A stretch of 64,000 bases of DNA from Epiperipatus broadwayi (GCA_028023455.1 JAQFVV010006699.1:186001-250000), one strand, 5' to 3'; positions 10,707 through 26,169 are shown, numbered from the stretch's first letter. Translations and numbers: made by a program. The notes: generated by a model from the sequence alone, not told the origin.

Positions 10707-11539
10707 TTGATGACAACTTTTTATTTAGGTACTTACAACTGCAGATCACTTTCAAGTGAAGGAATATTGCAAGAGTTAGAAGAACTGTCATATATTAAAT
10801 GGGACATTATTGGACTTTGTGAAGTTAGAAGAAAAGGTGAAGACACAATTGATTTAAAAAGTAGACATATACTCTACTATAAAGGCACAAATATTGGAAA
10901 TACAAGTGGAGTAGGATTCATTATAAATAAAAAAAATGGAAGAATAACCTTGTGGAGATTGATGGTGTATGAGACAGAGTGGCAAGATTAGTTTTACAAC
11001 TTAATAGCAGATACCAAATGCAGATAATTCAGGGTTATGCCCCAACAAGTTCTCATAGTGATGAAGTTATAGAAGATTTTTATATGGATGTACAAAAGGC
11101 TTTTGATCAGAGTAAACAACATTTTAAAATTGTTATAGGAGACTTTAATGCTAGAATTGGTAAACAAATGAAAGATAAAAGTGTTGTCGGTAGTTTTGGT
11201 TATGGTAATAAAAATGAGAGAGGACATAGACGTGTGGAGTTTGCAGAGAAAGAAAAACTTTATATTATGAATTCTTTTTTTGAGAAAAATGTTAAAAGGA
11301 AATGGACATGGAATCATCCAAATGAAGGTACAGCAGAATTGGATTATATTTTGACTAACCGAAAATACATATTTCAAGATTGTAATGTTCTTAATAAATT
11401 TAACACAGGAAGTGATCACCGATTAGTAAGATGTAAGATACATGTTAATGCAAAAATAGAGTGTAAAAAAATATTAAGAAAACAATATTTACCGTTGATA
11501 TTCCTAATCTTCAGAAACATTCTAAGGAATTTAAACTAG
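10707..11539 (+). pseudogene. RTE-like endonuclease domain, frameshifted
   Basis: Two overlapping frames (10707-10991 and 10979-11539) together cover one exonuclease-endonuclease-phosphatase fold. Visible motifs in order are GTYNCRS (catalytic Asn), LCEVRRKGE (Glu), YAPTSS, GDFNARIG (Asp/Asn), ELDYIL and GSDHRLV (Asp-His). In LINEs this enzyme nicks the target for primed reverse transcription. The join near 10985 is a frameshift, and the frame is lost again shortly after 11460. The start ATG at 10707 has a second ATG beside it. All catalytic residues survive, so decay of this part is by indels. Confidence 0.85.
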
Positions 11540-11589
11540 AACTTACAAATCGGTTTCAAGTATTAGTAGATTTTGAACATGATTCAGAT

Positions 11590-12805
11590 TTGAATGACCT
11601 TAATAGGAAAATAAGCGATACACTTTTAAAAAGTGCAACAAAGATAGCTGGTAGAAAAAAGCAGCAATTGATCAGTAAAATTTCTACTGAGACTAGAGAA
11701 TTTATGAAGAAAAGAAGGAATATGAGGATATACAACAATGATGCATTAAAAAAGATTGAATATCTCGAATTTTGTAAAATGGTGCAGAAAAGAGTTGAAA
11801 ATGATATAAGAAAGTATAATTGTGAACTAGCAAGGAAATCTGTAGAAGAGAATAGAAGTCTAAAGAGTGTAAATCAACATTTTGGTATTGGTAGGAAATT
11901 TATATCTGCAATAAGGAAAAAAGATGGCATTATTACTAAAAAGAGAGATGACATCATAAAATGTGTAGAAGACTTCTATCAAGAATTATATAGTAATAAA
12001 GAACAAATGTATCCTATACATATTATATCTTCCGAATTGCCCAAAATTTTAAATGAAAAAGTGAGTCATGCAATTAAAACTATGAAGAAAGGAAAGGCCC
12101 TAGAAAATGATGGAATTGTAATTGATATATCAAAAGAATCAGGTGAAGAAATAGAAATTTTTTTAGCAAAGTTATATACCAAATGTCTAAATGATAAAGA
12201 TGTACCAGATGATTGGAAGAATGTAGTATTAATATTAATATTTAAAAAAGGTGATTAAGAAGATATTAGAAATTACAGACCTATCAGTCTTTTATCAGTT
12301 TTATATAAAATTTTTACTAAGATAATTACAACTCGTCTACAGAAAATACTGGATTTCCACCAACCAAGAGAACAAGCTGGATTTAAAAGTAGTTTTAGTA
12401 CCGTAGATCATATCCCAGTTATTGAGAGAAATTATAGAAATAACAAATGAATATGAGTTGCCATTATGCTTAGAAATTGTAGACTATGAAAAGGCATTCG
12501 ATTCTATACACATTTCTTCAGTGATTAAAGCATTGGATCATCAAGGTATAGATCCAGGATATTGTCATATTTTAAAGAATATTTATAAAAATGCAACAGC
12601 AACAATTAGATTACATAATGATAGTAGGAAAATCAACATTGAAAAGGGTATAAGACAGGGTGACTTCATATCTTCAAAACTTTTTACAGCAGTGGTGCAA
12701 GAAGTATTTTGTGGGTTAAAATGGGAAGCCAAAAGAGTGAAAGTAAATGGAGATTATTTAAGTCAATTAGATTTTGTAGATTATGTAGTTGTTTTTTGTA
12801 AATAA
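11590..12805 (+). pseudogene. RTE-like reverse transcriptase, active site lost
   Basis: After a basic linker (11590-12050) the RT fingers show MKKGKA..NDGI, DDWKN and FKKGD, where a stop at 12256 interrupts the frame. Beyond it NYRPISLLS, EQAGF and, in another frame from 12422, VDYEKAFDSI and GIRQGD follow. The catalytic box expected as F/YADD reads LDFVDYVVVF at about 12769-12798, so the second aspartate is tyrosine and polymerase activity must be lost. Frame breaks lie near 12256, 12420 and 12805. The product would have copied the element's RNA at the nicked target. Confidence 0.85.
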
Positions 12806-12811
12806 TGCTTT

Positions 12812-13520
12812 ATAGCTACAGGAAATGTCGCAGGAGTTATCATATGAAAGTAGGACTAAAGATAAATGCTAAAAAGACTAAAGTAACGTTTAATAGATTT
12901 TCTTAAAATATGAAAATAAAGATTCATTATGATGTGTTAGAAAAAGTTAACATTTTTAAATACATTGGTCAGATTATTAATACAGATGGAAATGTAATGG
13001 ATGAAGTTAATCATAGAATTAAACTTGGTTGGAGTGCTTTTGGTAGAAATAACTTGATACTATGCCTATGTGTTTGAAAAGGAAGATTTTTAATAAATGT
13101 GTTTTGCCAATTCTTACTTATGGATCTGAGACTTGGACACTTAATAGAAGAGCAATACAGAGACTTCAGACCACTCAAAGAAGTATAGAGAGATTCATGT
13201 TGGGAGTAACAAGAAGGGATCGAAAACGCAATGTATGGATAAGAAAAAAAACAGGTGTTACTGACCTCATTGAAAAAATTAAAAGACTGAAGTGGAGTTG
13301 GGCTGGATATATTGTTAGAAGAGATGATAACAGATGTACAATTGAAATTTTAAACTGGATTCCAAGAGATTGTAAAAGACCCAGAAAGAGATCACATGTG
13401 AGATGGATGGATGAAATAATAAAGTGTGCAGGGATGATGTGGAGAAGGGAAGCTAAAGATAGGAAAAGATGGATTGAACTTGGAGAGATCTTCATCCTGC
13501 AGTGGATTAATAATGGTTGA
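12812..13520 (+). pseudogene. RTE-like C-terminal domain
   Basis: The region continues the RT thumb (VGLKIN, KTKV, FKYIG, DEVNHRI, GWSAFGR) with a stop near 12904 and a shift near 13055. From 13062 an open frame holds LPILTYGSETWTL, RLKWSWAGYIVRRDD and the terminal RWMDEI...RWIELGEIF...W box that is diagnostic for RTE-type LINEs. This box is a useful family tag; its function is not well defined. It ends at a stop at 13518-13520, just before the GAT-rich tail. Confidence 0.8.
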
Positions 13521-13539
13521 TGATGATGATGATAGTGAA

Positions 13540-14930
13540 CAATTGATTATTTATAAAAATAGTTGGTTTAACGTACAGTAGTCGCTATGGCAAATCCTCT
13601 CAATATTTTTGTTTTTGTTTTTATTTTTTGAGAGAGAGAAAAGCTTTATGTAAATAAATATCCATACCAATATATAGTTTCTCTAAAAATATATACTGGC
13701 ATTATTTTCTAACTTGTTATATATTTTCTAAACTTCAGTTTTGTCTTGATAAGGAGCATAAACTTATAAGTCATTAAACATCGATACAAAAATTGACCAA
13801 TTCAATCCATTTTATTTATTGCGATTTAAAGAATTTGTTTTTTTAATTATATATTTTTTACTATGTGCGATATGTGTTGTTTTTTAGGGCAAAGTTATGA
13901 ATACTATATTTTATATCAATACATAATTACTCTTTTAAAGTGTGTTGTATTACTTTCTAAGTTGCTACACATTTGCCAATATTTAAACTTATCTTGATAA
14001 TTTGTCACTAAATATCAATACAAAAATTAAAATTTCAGTACATTTTTATCGCAATTTAATGTATTTTTATTAATTATATATTTTTTGCCATGATAGGATT
14101 TAATTGAAATAAATGTATACGACATTATGAAGTAAGTACACTAAGTTTTTTTTTACTATATATTGATTAAAAATATATGTAGAGAGAAAGAGAGAGTAAT
14201 TGTAATAAAATATAGTTAATTTTATATAATTATATTATTATTATTCATTGAATTCAAACTTTCAACAACGTCATTAATAAAATTGTATGTTTGTATAACT
14301 ACATTTGAAAGTTTTAATTAGTCAGAAATTAATGCTTTAATTTTTGGTTGCAACTATGTGTGAGATAACAAGCCTATTATGTGCTCTAAATAAAAACACT
14401 GATGATTCGAGTATAGAAGCTAGAAATTATAACACGCTATATTGCATAATCAGTACCATCAAATAATGATTCACGATAGAATTTGGTACAGAAAAATCCG
14501 TAATCAAATGGCTGGTTAAAAATTACATCTTTTATAAAAGGTTATTTGTCTGTCAGATCGTTAAATGAAAGGTGTAGATATTATTATCGATTATTGATAT
14601 TTAATAAAAACAAATTACATAACAAGTTTATGTTTATTTGAAACTAAACATTAAATGTATATTGTCGTCTGGACAGAACATGGAGGAAAATTGTCAATGC
14701 TAAAGGAAGGATGTTTAATTGAGTTGTCAATTGTTTTTGGAGAGACAAATTATTTCAAATTAGGAGATTGCTGTAATATCCTTTGATATCTACCTTTTTG
14801 TAAATGTCCAGAGTGTGTCTGCAACTATAAATAATAATAAGAAGTGAGTTTGTACTATATTTTATTAATACTAATTCTTAAAATAATGATATTTAAAAAA
14901 TAATCTGGAAAAAGATATGCTTGTTATTTA
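13540..14930. other. A+T-rich region, nothing recognised
   Basis: Non-coding by inspection. A diverged duplication with CATCGATACAAAAATT-like and AATATCAATACAAAAATT-like blocks (about 13777 and 14006) suggests a worn repeat of about 230 bp. Confidence 0.4.
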
Positions 14931-15074
14931 AAAAATGTACCAAACTCACTATTTAGTAGTGCCACCTATTGCGACCTTTGTAATAAATGGTTGCTTACAC
15001 TTGGTGGCACGACTGCATGGAGCGTTGTGTTCTCTTACTAACAATATATACAAGCATATGAAATAGTGATCATG
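14931..15074. mobile_element. Short family-1-like fold-back element without ribozyme
   Basis: It consists of the two family-1 terminal blocks facing each other (AACTCAC..TAGTAGTGCCACC on the left, GGTGGCACGACTGCATGGAG on the right) followed by AATAGTGATCATGTG. The candidate TSD TGTTATTTA occurs at 14922-14930 and 15075-15083. The whole ribozyme-bearing middle is missing. It is a deletion derivative or an independently formed hairpin copy. Confidence 0.6.
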
Positions 15075-15083
15075 TGTTATTTA

Positions 15084-15966
15084 TATGACGAGTATCTTCA
15101 CGTAGCAATAAAAAAAACTGTTTTATTTATTTATTATTTAAAATTGTTAAAAAAAGCGTTGTAATTTTCCTGGTAAATTCAAGAAATATCTTGTCCATGA
15201 ATTTTTGGTATTACTTAGATTATTGTTACAATTTTCCCCTTAAAATAGGACATATTACATATATCTATCAGTATATACATTTTGAAAAAAATATATCATT
15301 TGAAAATGAGATGCTACTTTATAAGCAGACTGCAAATTGATATTTATTTATATTATTATTATTGGTTCAATAATTTTCATAAAGTTAATTTCATTTAGTT
15401 TATTTTTGTGCTTATATATGCTCTTATTATAAATTATTTAAATGTTTTAGCACTTATTTTTTAAAATAAAATATAATAACGTTTTTTTGCTATTTTTTGT
15501 TTATTTTTACTTTAGGCTTAAGCATAAAAGTATACTATAAATTAAGAATACTTTTGTTTATAAAGATTAAGTATGTTCTTCATTTCCCGCGAGCATAGAT
15601 TAACCACTGTGTTTTTACATTTAGTTCTTTCTGCTGCTCTTTTCATACTAAGCATAATTATCTTAATATCATTGTTGTCATAGCAAAAGTCATACTTAAA
15701 GGTAACATAATTTATTTCAGTTTTATATTCAATCTTTACTAGTACAGTAGTTGAGTGTAATTTTTAATATGATCTATGCATATGCACTGTCATATTTCAT
15801 TTTTTATTTTATTTTAATATTTTAATAACGTTATGTTAAGTACAGAGTATTCTCTCAAACCAATACGAATTCAAGTACAAAAGATGGTTAGTATTAACCA
15901 TTTAAATCTTGATCTTGTTCTTTTGTTTGAGAGTATTATCTGTACTGAATAAAACATCGTTGAGGT
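15084..15966. other. A+T-rich region with one hairpin
   Basis: AGTACAGAGTATTCTCTCAAAC at about 15840-15862 (only partly quoted: core TCTCAAAC) pairs with GTTTGAGAGTATTATCTGTA near 15927-15946. No gene is visible. AATAAAAC at 15948 stands just before the following AAT array. Confidence 0.45.
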
Positions 15967-17460
<1,494 letters not shown>

Positions 17461-17462
17461 TG

Positions 17463-17631
<169 letters not shown>

Positions 17632-17639
17632 GTTTCAAA

Positions 17640-18905
17640 AGGCCTTTATTGTCTCAAAAGAATACAACATTCGTAGTTACATAGTAAATTAACTGCTACA
17701 AGTTGATTACAAATTTTAGTATTTTCATTGTCATTTTTGATAAAGTTTTTTCTGGATTTACATGAGCTTAAAATATAGTTCTTGTCTACATATAATATCT
17801 TGGACTGTCCGTTCTGCATAAGTCAATAGTCCAAATGTTATAACACAATTTTATTTTATTTTATGTCTGATGTTTCTTTTAAATGTGTCCTAAAAACACT
17901 ATACCAGTTCCTAAGAGTTTTATCATTTTTGTCACTATAACATTGATCTAATATTAAGTAATGACCAGGTTGTTGCATAAATATCAGGTCTGTCAGTGTC
18001 TTATCCCTTTTCTGTATCATTTCAAGTTTATTTGAAAAAGTAGCTGGATGCCTCCTAGAATTGTTACCAATTATGAATATGCATCTAGTACACCAGTATG
18101 CAAATAGCACAAAGGTTGCTGCCCTGATACTTGGTGTTAATCCTTCTCTAAATGCAGAAATTAATTGATGCATTGTTATATTAGACTTCCTGTAATTGCT
18201 AGTTATCAGATATCTAATCTGCTTAAGTCCCTCATAGTGATATTTCAGATGTGATAGGGTTTGCTCAGCTCAATGACATAACCCACAAATGGGATCAATT
18301 GACGTATCCAATCTTTTATGGCAAAGAAAATATGTGGTAGGTAATGCAGATAAGTTAAGTTTTATCAGAAAATTGAAAAACTTTGGTTCTAAGACCCATC
18401 GTTTATACTTTTTAACCAGTTGTTTATTATTAATTCCCAGTATCGGTTACAAAGCAATTGTGTTATTATCTTCATTTATTAGTTCATAAATGTCCCAGTA
18501 TTTGTACTTATTAATAAATTTCTCTGGGGTTTTTGATTCTGTTTTACAATGATATATTAATTGTTCAAAATATGATAATTTTGGTGGTAGTTTATCAGTT
18601 GGAATAACTTCTATGAGCTGCTTAATTTTTGGAAATTGTTTAACAATATCAATTATATTGTTCCTCATTCTCTGTTTGTCAAAAATACCAATATCATGTA
18701 ACCCTAAAACAATTTTATTCAGTGGTTGACATAGTTTTGCCATTGGTATTGCCATGACTTTCCTTGACCATAGTACCTGATTGCAAATGGTCTTAATTTA
18801 AGAGATGAAAGCCTTTGAAAAAGCAACCACTGGCATAAAGTAAACTATCTTAGTCATCATCAAACTGTTAATTAATTGAATCTTAGGATATACTGACATA
18901 TAGTG
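17640..18905 (-). pseudogene. Non-LTR retrotransposon 3' part: RT thumb, knuckle and tail
   Basis: Minus-strand frames 18755-18447 and 18173-17856 plus the sequence between them make one decayed C-terminus. Visible landmarks are NQVLWSRKV and LCQPLNK..LGLHDI (the usual Pro-Lys..GGLG box of LINE thumbs, with GG eroded), then ICGLCH...EQTLSHL, a degenerate CCHC-type knuckle with an internal stop, then an Arg-rich RHPATFSNKLE segment. A 3' untranslated stretch with AATAAA leads into an (AAT)n tail. It resembles L1/CR1-like C-termini rather than RTE. It is the natural complement of the RT part at 26.7-28.2 kb (see findings). Confidence 0.7.
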
Positions 18906-21270
18906 AAGCAATCAATCTTAGCTTAAGATTGTGCTTCATGTTTTTACCTACTAACCTGTGTTTAAATCCCTATTTCCCATTCTTCTCCTTTTGTCATATA
19001 TATATATTTCATGTATATATTTGAGATGTGCGCCTAAATTATAAAATTTAATGTTTCAATAACATGTTTTAAAATTATTATCAATTCTTTTTATTAATTA
19101 TTAGTTCTTTTATATTAAAGTATTATAGATGTGGCTCAAATATATATATATTGTACCCTTTTCTATAGGTCAAGAAATAGTTATAATGGTCAATTACTAA
19201 AAAATTTTAAATTTGAGAATATATTTATTGATGTATTGAATATATTAAATTTATAGAGTCTGTAAAGTGCAATTTAAAGCTAAAGCAAATACCTGATAGT
19301 AAAATCATTTAAAAAATTAGTTAAATAAAGAGTAAAGAATTGCTCATATGGTTGTAAAAGCTGGCCATATTAAAATAACACAGCTATCAGTAATAAGAAT
19401 GTATTTAATAAGTCAATTTTAATAACTTTAAAACTTAGAAGAAATTAATATTATATAGTACTTAAATTTATAAACTATATTAAATAATAAAAAATAGTGT
19501 AATGTATTTGAATAGTAAATATTATGATGTTGAGAATTGTATTTATTTCTATATTTTTTCTAAATTATTTCTTCAAAATTTTATATAAAATTTTTATATA
19601 ATATAAGTGCAGTAAATTTATTAAGACAGACAAAAATAGACAAAACACCGGAAACGATTACGTAATTGTCTGGAATATTTTTATACAAGCACTTGTTTCA
19701 ATTAATACCAATATTTTAAAGTATTTAAATAATATTATAGTAGAAATGGGTAGAATTTATTAAACATCATAATAAAAATAAGTAGTGAATAATTTTATTA
19801 AATATTGTTTTGAAAATTGTTTTAAAAGTGTTTAAATTGATTTAAATATAATAATTAGTTTTAAATAATAATTAGATAGTGTTTAAGTGTTACATTATCA
19901 GTTTAAAACTTTAGAAAATTATTTATAAATCCAAGTAGGATTGACCAATAGTAATAGAGCTTGGCAAACTCCCAAAATCGCACCAACTAATTGTATAATC
20001 GAGGAGAACAAGAATTGACAGACTCGAATGAAGAGGTAAAAATTTTGAGCTCTCTAATAATTTCTTTTCTCCAATTTATTCAATTTTTTCAATATAATTC
20101 TAATAATATCATTAGAACAAATTAACTGACAATTTTTAAAATCATAGAGAGAGTCTTAAAATAAATATTTTTAAAGTTTTCATAAATTATGTATCACTAA
20201 CTTAATCGAACCTGCCAGTGAATTCTATAGAAGTACAGTCAGAATTTTCAGTAAAAAATATGGATAGATTCTTTAAAACCAGTTTTAAAGTTTATAACAT
20301 TTCAAAATTGTTTATATTGTTCATTGATACCGCTTATATAGTGTATCCAAAGGAAACTGCTTTTACGCGTGTAATATAGATGAAAAGACATTGTGCGCAA
20401 AGTTCAGAAAGAGAATAAAATATAAAAATCATTATGATTCATCTAAGAATAAATGGACAAATATAATTCTAAAATTAAAATTATTGGAATTGCTTTCTTT
20501 AAGATGACCCGAAAAAGAAGTATACTCTAGAAAAAAAAAAAATAGTTAAAGATCAAAAAATAATGTACATAAAATTAAGAATGAATGAAATAAAGCTTGC
20601 TAAAGAGAAATATTTGTATAAAGAAAAATACGGAAGAGGAATATAAAAAATATTGGATCCATAAAATGCAATTGGTACCTAAAGTATTAAATATTCGTAG
20701 TCTAATTAAAAAAGGAGAAAGATGCATCGACGCTCCGAGGGAATATTTGCCAGAACATTAAAAAAAAAACTTCGAGGGATATCAAACTAAAATATATTTT
20801 AATAATCTGATGCTAAAAGCTAAAATTAAAGATCGTCTAAACAAATTTATTAAATGAACCAAGTTGTTTTAAAACTTTGAGAGTCATAATGGAGAACATT
20901 CAGATAAAAGAAGAAGAGTAATATTATGGGACTAAACAAGATTTACCATCAGAAAAATATTTAATTATGGTTTGAATTATTTTTTATTATTATTATAAGC
21001 ATTAGGTTTCAGAAAACGATAGGGAAACAAAATACATTAATTTTGGTATATATAATATTATATGAAATATGTTTGATTTTGAATGTTTTTTAATAAAATT
21101 GTATGTGTGTAATTGTATATTTGCGATGCTCGAAGGAAGGAAAAGAAGCCTACTGCAAAGCCTAATCCGAAGATAACAATTGTTTTTTGGTAACATTTAT
21201 AATTATTGATGATATAATGTATATTTTATTTATTTAGATCAGCCGAAAATTGAATGAATGTAGTACAAAA
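18906..21270. other. A+T-rich region, nothing recognised with confidence
   Basis: From 20340 to 20960 the plus strand holds lysine-rich broken frames without motifs, which may be an unidentified relic. A small hairpin GAAGCA..TGCTTC lies at about 18904-18938. I see no gene. Confidence 0.35.
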
Positions 21271-21271
21271 G

Positions 21272-21275
<4 letters not shown>

Positions 21276-21365
<90 letters not shown>
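21276..21365. repeat. (ATT)n microsatellite, about 90 bp
   Basis: A pure ATT array with no AATAAA at either expected tail position, so its origin from a LINE tail is not supported here. Confidence 0.95.
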
Positions 21366-21806
21366 GTAAAACGCATTTAAAACAACACATTGAAACATTT
21401 TGAGATGTGATTAGATTTTTGAAAATATGCATACGATAGTCATTTTATTTGTTGATAAATAATAATTTAATATAATCGATGATTGTATTACCTTTTCTAT
21501 TAATTTTTCCTATTGGGATATTTGAATATTATTTTAATAAAAAAAAAAAAACGTAAAGGATGAATATACAGTGTTATAAAGCGAGATAAATTATTCTTAA
21601 GGGATAGAGAAATGATTTTATAGTAGCGAATCTTGTTTGTTGTTTTTTTTAAAAAGTTGTTTGTATTTATCGATGTTTGATATAGTGAAAATCTAGAGAG
21701 ATAATTTGGGTAGTGACTTGGGAGTACAGGGGTGATTTGGAAACCAAGGTGATGTATGAAAATCTAGGATGATACAGGGAATGGAAATAAGTAGTTTTGT
21801 GAGAGA

Positions 21807-21905
21807 ATCAGCATAGTTAACATAGCCCTATGGCTGATCCACATTTCGTTTTATAGGTGATAATCAGCGTAGTTAACGTAGCCCTATGACTGATACACAT
21901 GTTGT
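21807..21905. repeat. 55-bp tandem duplication with palindromic core
   Basis: AATCAGC(A/G)TAGTTAAC followed by GTAGCCCTATG(G/A)CTGAT occurs at 21807 and again at 21862. Each copy is itself an imperfect palindrome (ATCAGC...CTGAT around TAGTTAAC..TA). Purpose unknown. Confidence 0.75.
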
Positions 21906-24900
21906 CTTGGACAGTGTTATTTTATATTTCATGTGAGTTGCCTTGATGTTTGGTAAAGCTGAATAAATAGCTGCCACATCACTTTCTTATCTTAAGGGTT
22001 AATAGACAATAAATGTCGAACCTGTTCACACTGTTCCATGCATTCTTGAAGTACATTGAAAACAAGTTATCCATCTTTCTTCCCAATATCCTATACATCT
22101 TTCGCTATCTTAATCTGTATTTCGTGCTACTACATCGTATATGATAGGTTTTATTGAAGGGAAAACAATAGATATTTTAGAACGTATGTTAGGATTTTAC
22201 TTGGAATAAGAATAGTTAAGAGTTAACTAAGAATAGATTATAACCATTGAAAGAAAGATACAGATGTCCTAAATAATGGAAGAAGTTATAGAATCATTTT
22301 AATTTAGAAATAAACTATAATTTTTTTTTTTTTGTAAAAGTATATCAAATGAGAATATACAAAATATTAAAATATATTTTCACGCTCTTTTTATTATTAA
22401 TTATATTTTTAAAGAGATAAGTGTTGCATATTTAAAAATACTATAACACTCGATAATTATTGTCATATATTTGAAATTGTAACAGGTGATATTTAAACAC
22501 ATTATAATATTATACAGGAGTATGGCTTATGCAAAAACGCATTATAATTTATATGAGCATGGGAGAACAAACATTAAAGTTAATCATAATATTTAATAAT
22601 ATGCTGTGTAATTTGTTTAAAGTAACAAGAAATGTAAACTTTCTTTTTTTTAAGACCATATTGATTATAAAGTGTGACGTTATAAAATATTGATCCACAA
22701 AAATAATTTAGAATATTGTAAATTTAGTATATTTAAAAGGTAAAAAATGTTGTTACCCATAAGTAGTTCAAATAAATAGTGTGACAAACCTAAAGAAAAT
22801 AACTAAAATAATTTTTAAAATGTATAATGATTGGATTAACTATAAAGAAGTACAAAATTGTAGAATTAACATTTGTCATGTGTAAGGAAAGAAGGATATC
22901 CGTTGTAAATAAGATGTAAATAGATTTGTTTTATTTTTACTTAAATTTATTTGATGTTAATAAACTTTGTTAAATTTGTTTTATTAAAACTTGTGTCTGG
23001 GTATTGTTTTTCACTACATCATGGTACAAATTCACAGAATGTTTTCACAACCACTGAAGTACTTTTGCACAAAAGATAACTAAAAATATGTTTAATCTTA
23101 ATTATTATTGATGTTCTTATAATTAAGTAATTATAAAATTGCATTAAGTTATTGGTCATAAATCCACTATCCTAATATTTTGATAAATTATATGCTATTA
23201 ACTGCCACTTACTTTATTTATCAGATGATCTAAACACTACCACTTCTTAGTTTACTTTATTGTTTAAGACAAAAGATGATATTGATATTGATTGATTTAT
23301 TATGGTAATAAATTTGCAATAAAAGAAATTTATACCAATTTGATTAAGTAAGAAAGATTGTAATCATTATTATTATTAATTGCAGTGTAGTAGATATGGC
23401 ATAAAATCCCTTACCATATGTGCTACCACATTTTGTTGAAGTATAAATAAAGATTAAGAACATGAGATTATAATTTATTGAGCTAGATGATGATGATTAT
23501 TAATAAAAGATAACATAATTAATATTATAGTTATTAAATGAGTCTTAGTAAGTAGACATTGCGAAAGTCATAAGAATACTATGTAGTTATTATTTGAAAT
23601 AATAGTATAAAGGGGGGATAGTGTTCTTATGCCATTGAGGTGGTATCCTGTGGGGTATTGGCTCAATGTGATCTACCTTGCCAACTCGTATTTCCACTTC
23701 TCGTCTCATGAATACATTAAATCTTTATGTTAATTTACTTTAAAACAGAACCTAAGTTATTTTTTAAGAAATTTGAGCTAGTAAAACATTTTTTAATATA
23801 ACATTTAATTATTAGAGCTAGAACCCGGTGACATTAAATATAGTAATCTATTTATTTGTAAGTAAAGGTACGAGGTCGACGGCGGGCACGGTTAGAATAT
23901 ATATATATATAGGAGCAAAACTTACTAACAACATATGTTTTTAAATATTTATTGTCATTTTTAGCTTTTTTTTTTTAAATTGCTTGTGTTTCTATTAAAC
24001 TGTATATTTTTTATAAAATCCAATATGGAAGATGTGACTCGTTAATTGTCCAAAATAATTAAGGGTTGGAAGCACTATTGTTTTAATCTGGGGTAGGTAT
24101 TTTTAATTAAAGTTTTACTTAAAAGGGGATTAAGATTAGAGATACTTTTGTTAAAAAAAACATGTCAAATCTATTTCTAATCTGGAAATAGATTTGAATT
24201 TATTTTTGGACGTTATCTTACAATTGCATCTTCAAAAACAACTGATAAAAGAAAAAGTATAAAATGACTGAATTTGGAATCAGAGAGGAGATTAACTACT
24301 ATTGAAAGAGATTAGCTACTATTGAGAGAACTGATTATAAACATATTACATGTTGCTTGAAACTTAAATCATGTAGCAGTAAATCCATCACTTCTTGACC
24401 CTTTTGGGGTCATCATCTTTCATGGCCATACCATCCTGCTGTCCAAGAGTGAAAAGCCTGACCTAAGAACTTCAGTGTGCTAATAGAAGCTTGCTGCCAC
24501 AGGAAAACTTGCAATATTTTAAATTGAACTCTTAAAACTGCAAGATCATTTTTCAAGCCATCACCTCAAACTAAATCGAACCTAAAATAATCTATCAAGA
24601 TCTCATCTCATGTATTCTTTAACTTTGTTTATATATATATGTCTGTGAATGTAATTTTGCTCTCAAATAATTTCTTTATATCTAATCCTATCTCATATGC
24701 TCTTAACTTTTTAATTTTGGTGCGGTCATTTATTTATATATATTTATTATTTGATTTATTTATCTGCTTGCTTATTAATATGTCAATCTAAAACAATCTG
24801 ATGAATTGCATTTTCTATAAATCCTTTCTTTTTTTTTAAGTAAACCTTCACGAAGCAAGTTATAAACGTCCATTTAAAACAATGCATTATTAATTAATAT

Positions 24901-25535
24901 ACTCGTCAGATTGTTTTTCAAGCCAACATTCTATTTATGTTTTAATATGATATATATATCTTTGTTTAACTCTGGATTTTCTACCAGTGTAAATCCAGAA
25001 CTTAAGCTAATTAACACTTTGAAATCTTTTAAAATGTTTTGTTTTTATTCAATTCTGAAAGAGTGACCCATTAATTATTTTCTATAACTGCCAGTCTTCT
25101 TATATTTTCCATACTCTTAAAATTTCAAATCTTGTATTTAAATATTTCAGTTATTGTAAAATCAATGAAGGTGAGATTGATTTATTTTAACTAGCAGAAA
25201 AGCGATGCAAGAAAATCTTAATGTTTCTTTTACTAAATTAAATCTTAACATATATTTTATTAATTTGAAATCTAAATCTCAATGTTTCTTTTGCTATGTA
25301 AAATTTTAATGTATATTTTATTAAATGAAATATTCTCTCTCTATATATATTATAATTGCATGGCATATTATAGTATTCAAACAAGGGTCATTTATTTTAA
25401 AGCAGTAAAATTTATTCAATGTTGTTAGTGACATTTATCATTCGTACTGTGTTTCTGTCATTTAGCCTATCTTCGTATATATATATTACATATTTCTTAA
25501 TCTGGGGGTTATGACAGGTTTAAACCCATAGATTT
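21906..25535. other. A+T-rich region with a possible LTR-like end
   Basis: No coding region is supported. Near 22960-23025 an AATAAA hexamer is followed by TTGTGTCTGGGTATTG and CACTACA, then CATGGTACAAA, which recalls the R/U5 end of an LTR next to a primer-binding site, but no partner LTR was found. A perfect TGACCC/GGGTCA hairpin (about 24398-24416) stands alone. Confidence 0.3.
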
Positions 25536-25730
25536 CTTCTCAAGTCTTTATATAAAATGCCTCTGGTGGTGACCCCTAAGTCTGGCAGTGTATATTCTTT
25601 CTTCGTATAAAAAGGCCACTGGCAGTGACCCATAAGTCTGGCACATGCTATGCCTATCCATTTCTTCGTATAAAAAGGCCTCTGGCAGTAACCCCTAAGT
25701 TTGGCACATGCTATGCCCATCCATTTCGTT
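25536..25730. repeat. 63-bp tandem repeat, about three copies
   Basis: CTTCGTATAAAAAGGCC begins copies at 25601 and 25664, each followed by GGCAGT(G/A)ACCC.TAAG and TGGCACATGCTATGCC; a diverged first copy starts near 25545. The minus-strand frame through it is a repeat artefact (repeated GIACA and PFYTKK). Confidence 0.85.
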
Positions 25731-26169
25731 TTTCACCCAGAAACACGACCTTGTCCTCTTAATTATTTTAGGCTATTATGTCAGCACCGCAAACTTCTTC
25801 ATATTATTATTATTATTTCTTTTGCTTCATGGCCCAGTTTTAATGCTCTAATATTAAAATTAAGCTTTGCTTAAAATATATATATAAATGCCAACTACTT
25901 CTATTTTATTAATTAAATTTATTTCAGTCTTATACAGTCCCACCATCATAATATATATAAGAGTATCTATATGCTTAGGGGAAAATAAAGTGTTCATCTT
26001 ACTATCATTAAAATAATTTTTCGTTAAATATTTTGTCATCTAATCAAATGTCATTTTCAAATATGTTTTTCAAATGTATATTATATATTTTCACGACCTC
26101 AATGGTGTGAAAATAATTTATATCATATGTATAATGAATTTCATAATGCTTTCCTAAGTCATATGTTAG

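Larger units (their letters stand above)
10605..13537 (+). mobile_element. RTE-like non-LTR retrotransposon, nearly full length, inactive
   Basis: A short 5' leader that is relatively G+C-rich is followed by apurinic-type endonuclease, linker, reverse transcriptase and a C-terminal domain, then a (GAT)n-type tail at about 13519-13535. Order, length near 2.9 kb and the microsatellite tail fit the RTE clade (BovB-like). The reading frame is broken by at least four frameshifts or stops, and the polymerase active site is mutated. No TSD could be identified. A second copy tail lies at 9598-9765. Confidence 0.85.

Noticed and set aside
10994-11419. 141-residue minus-strand ORF and others antisense to the RTE (11556-11738, 13175-13495)
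   Set aside because: Shadows of the RTE coding strand; composition follows its codons.
24385-24425. GATGA-TGACCC-GGGTCA-AGAAG hairpin as a further hammerhead
   Set aside because: The stem is perfect but CTGANGA is not present, GAAA is displaced by one base, and no stem I or cleavage site fits.
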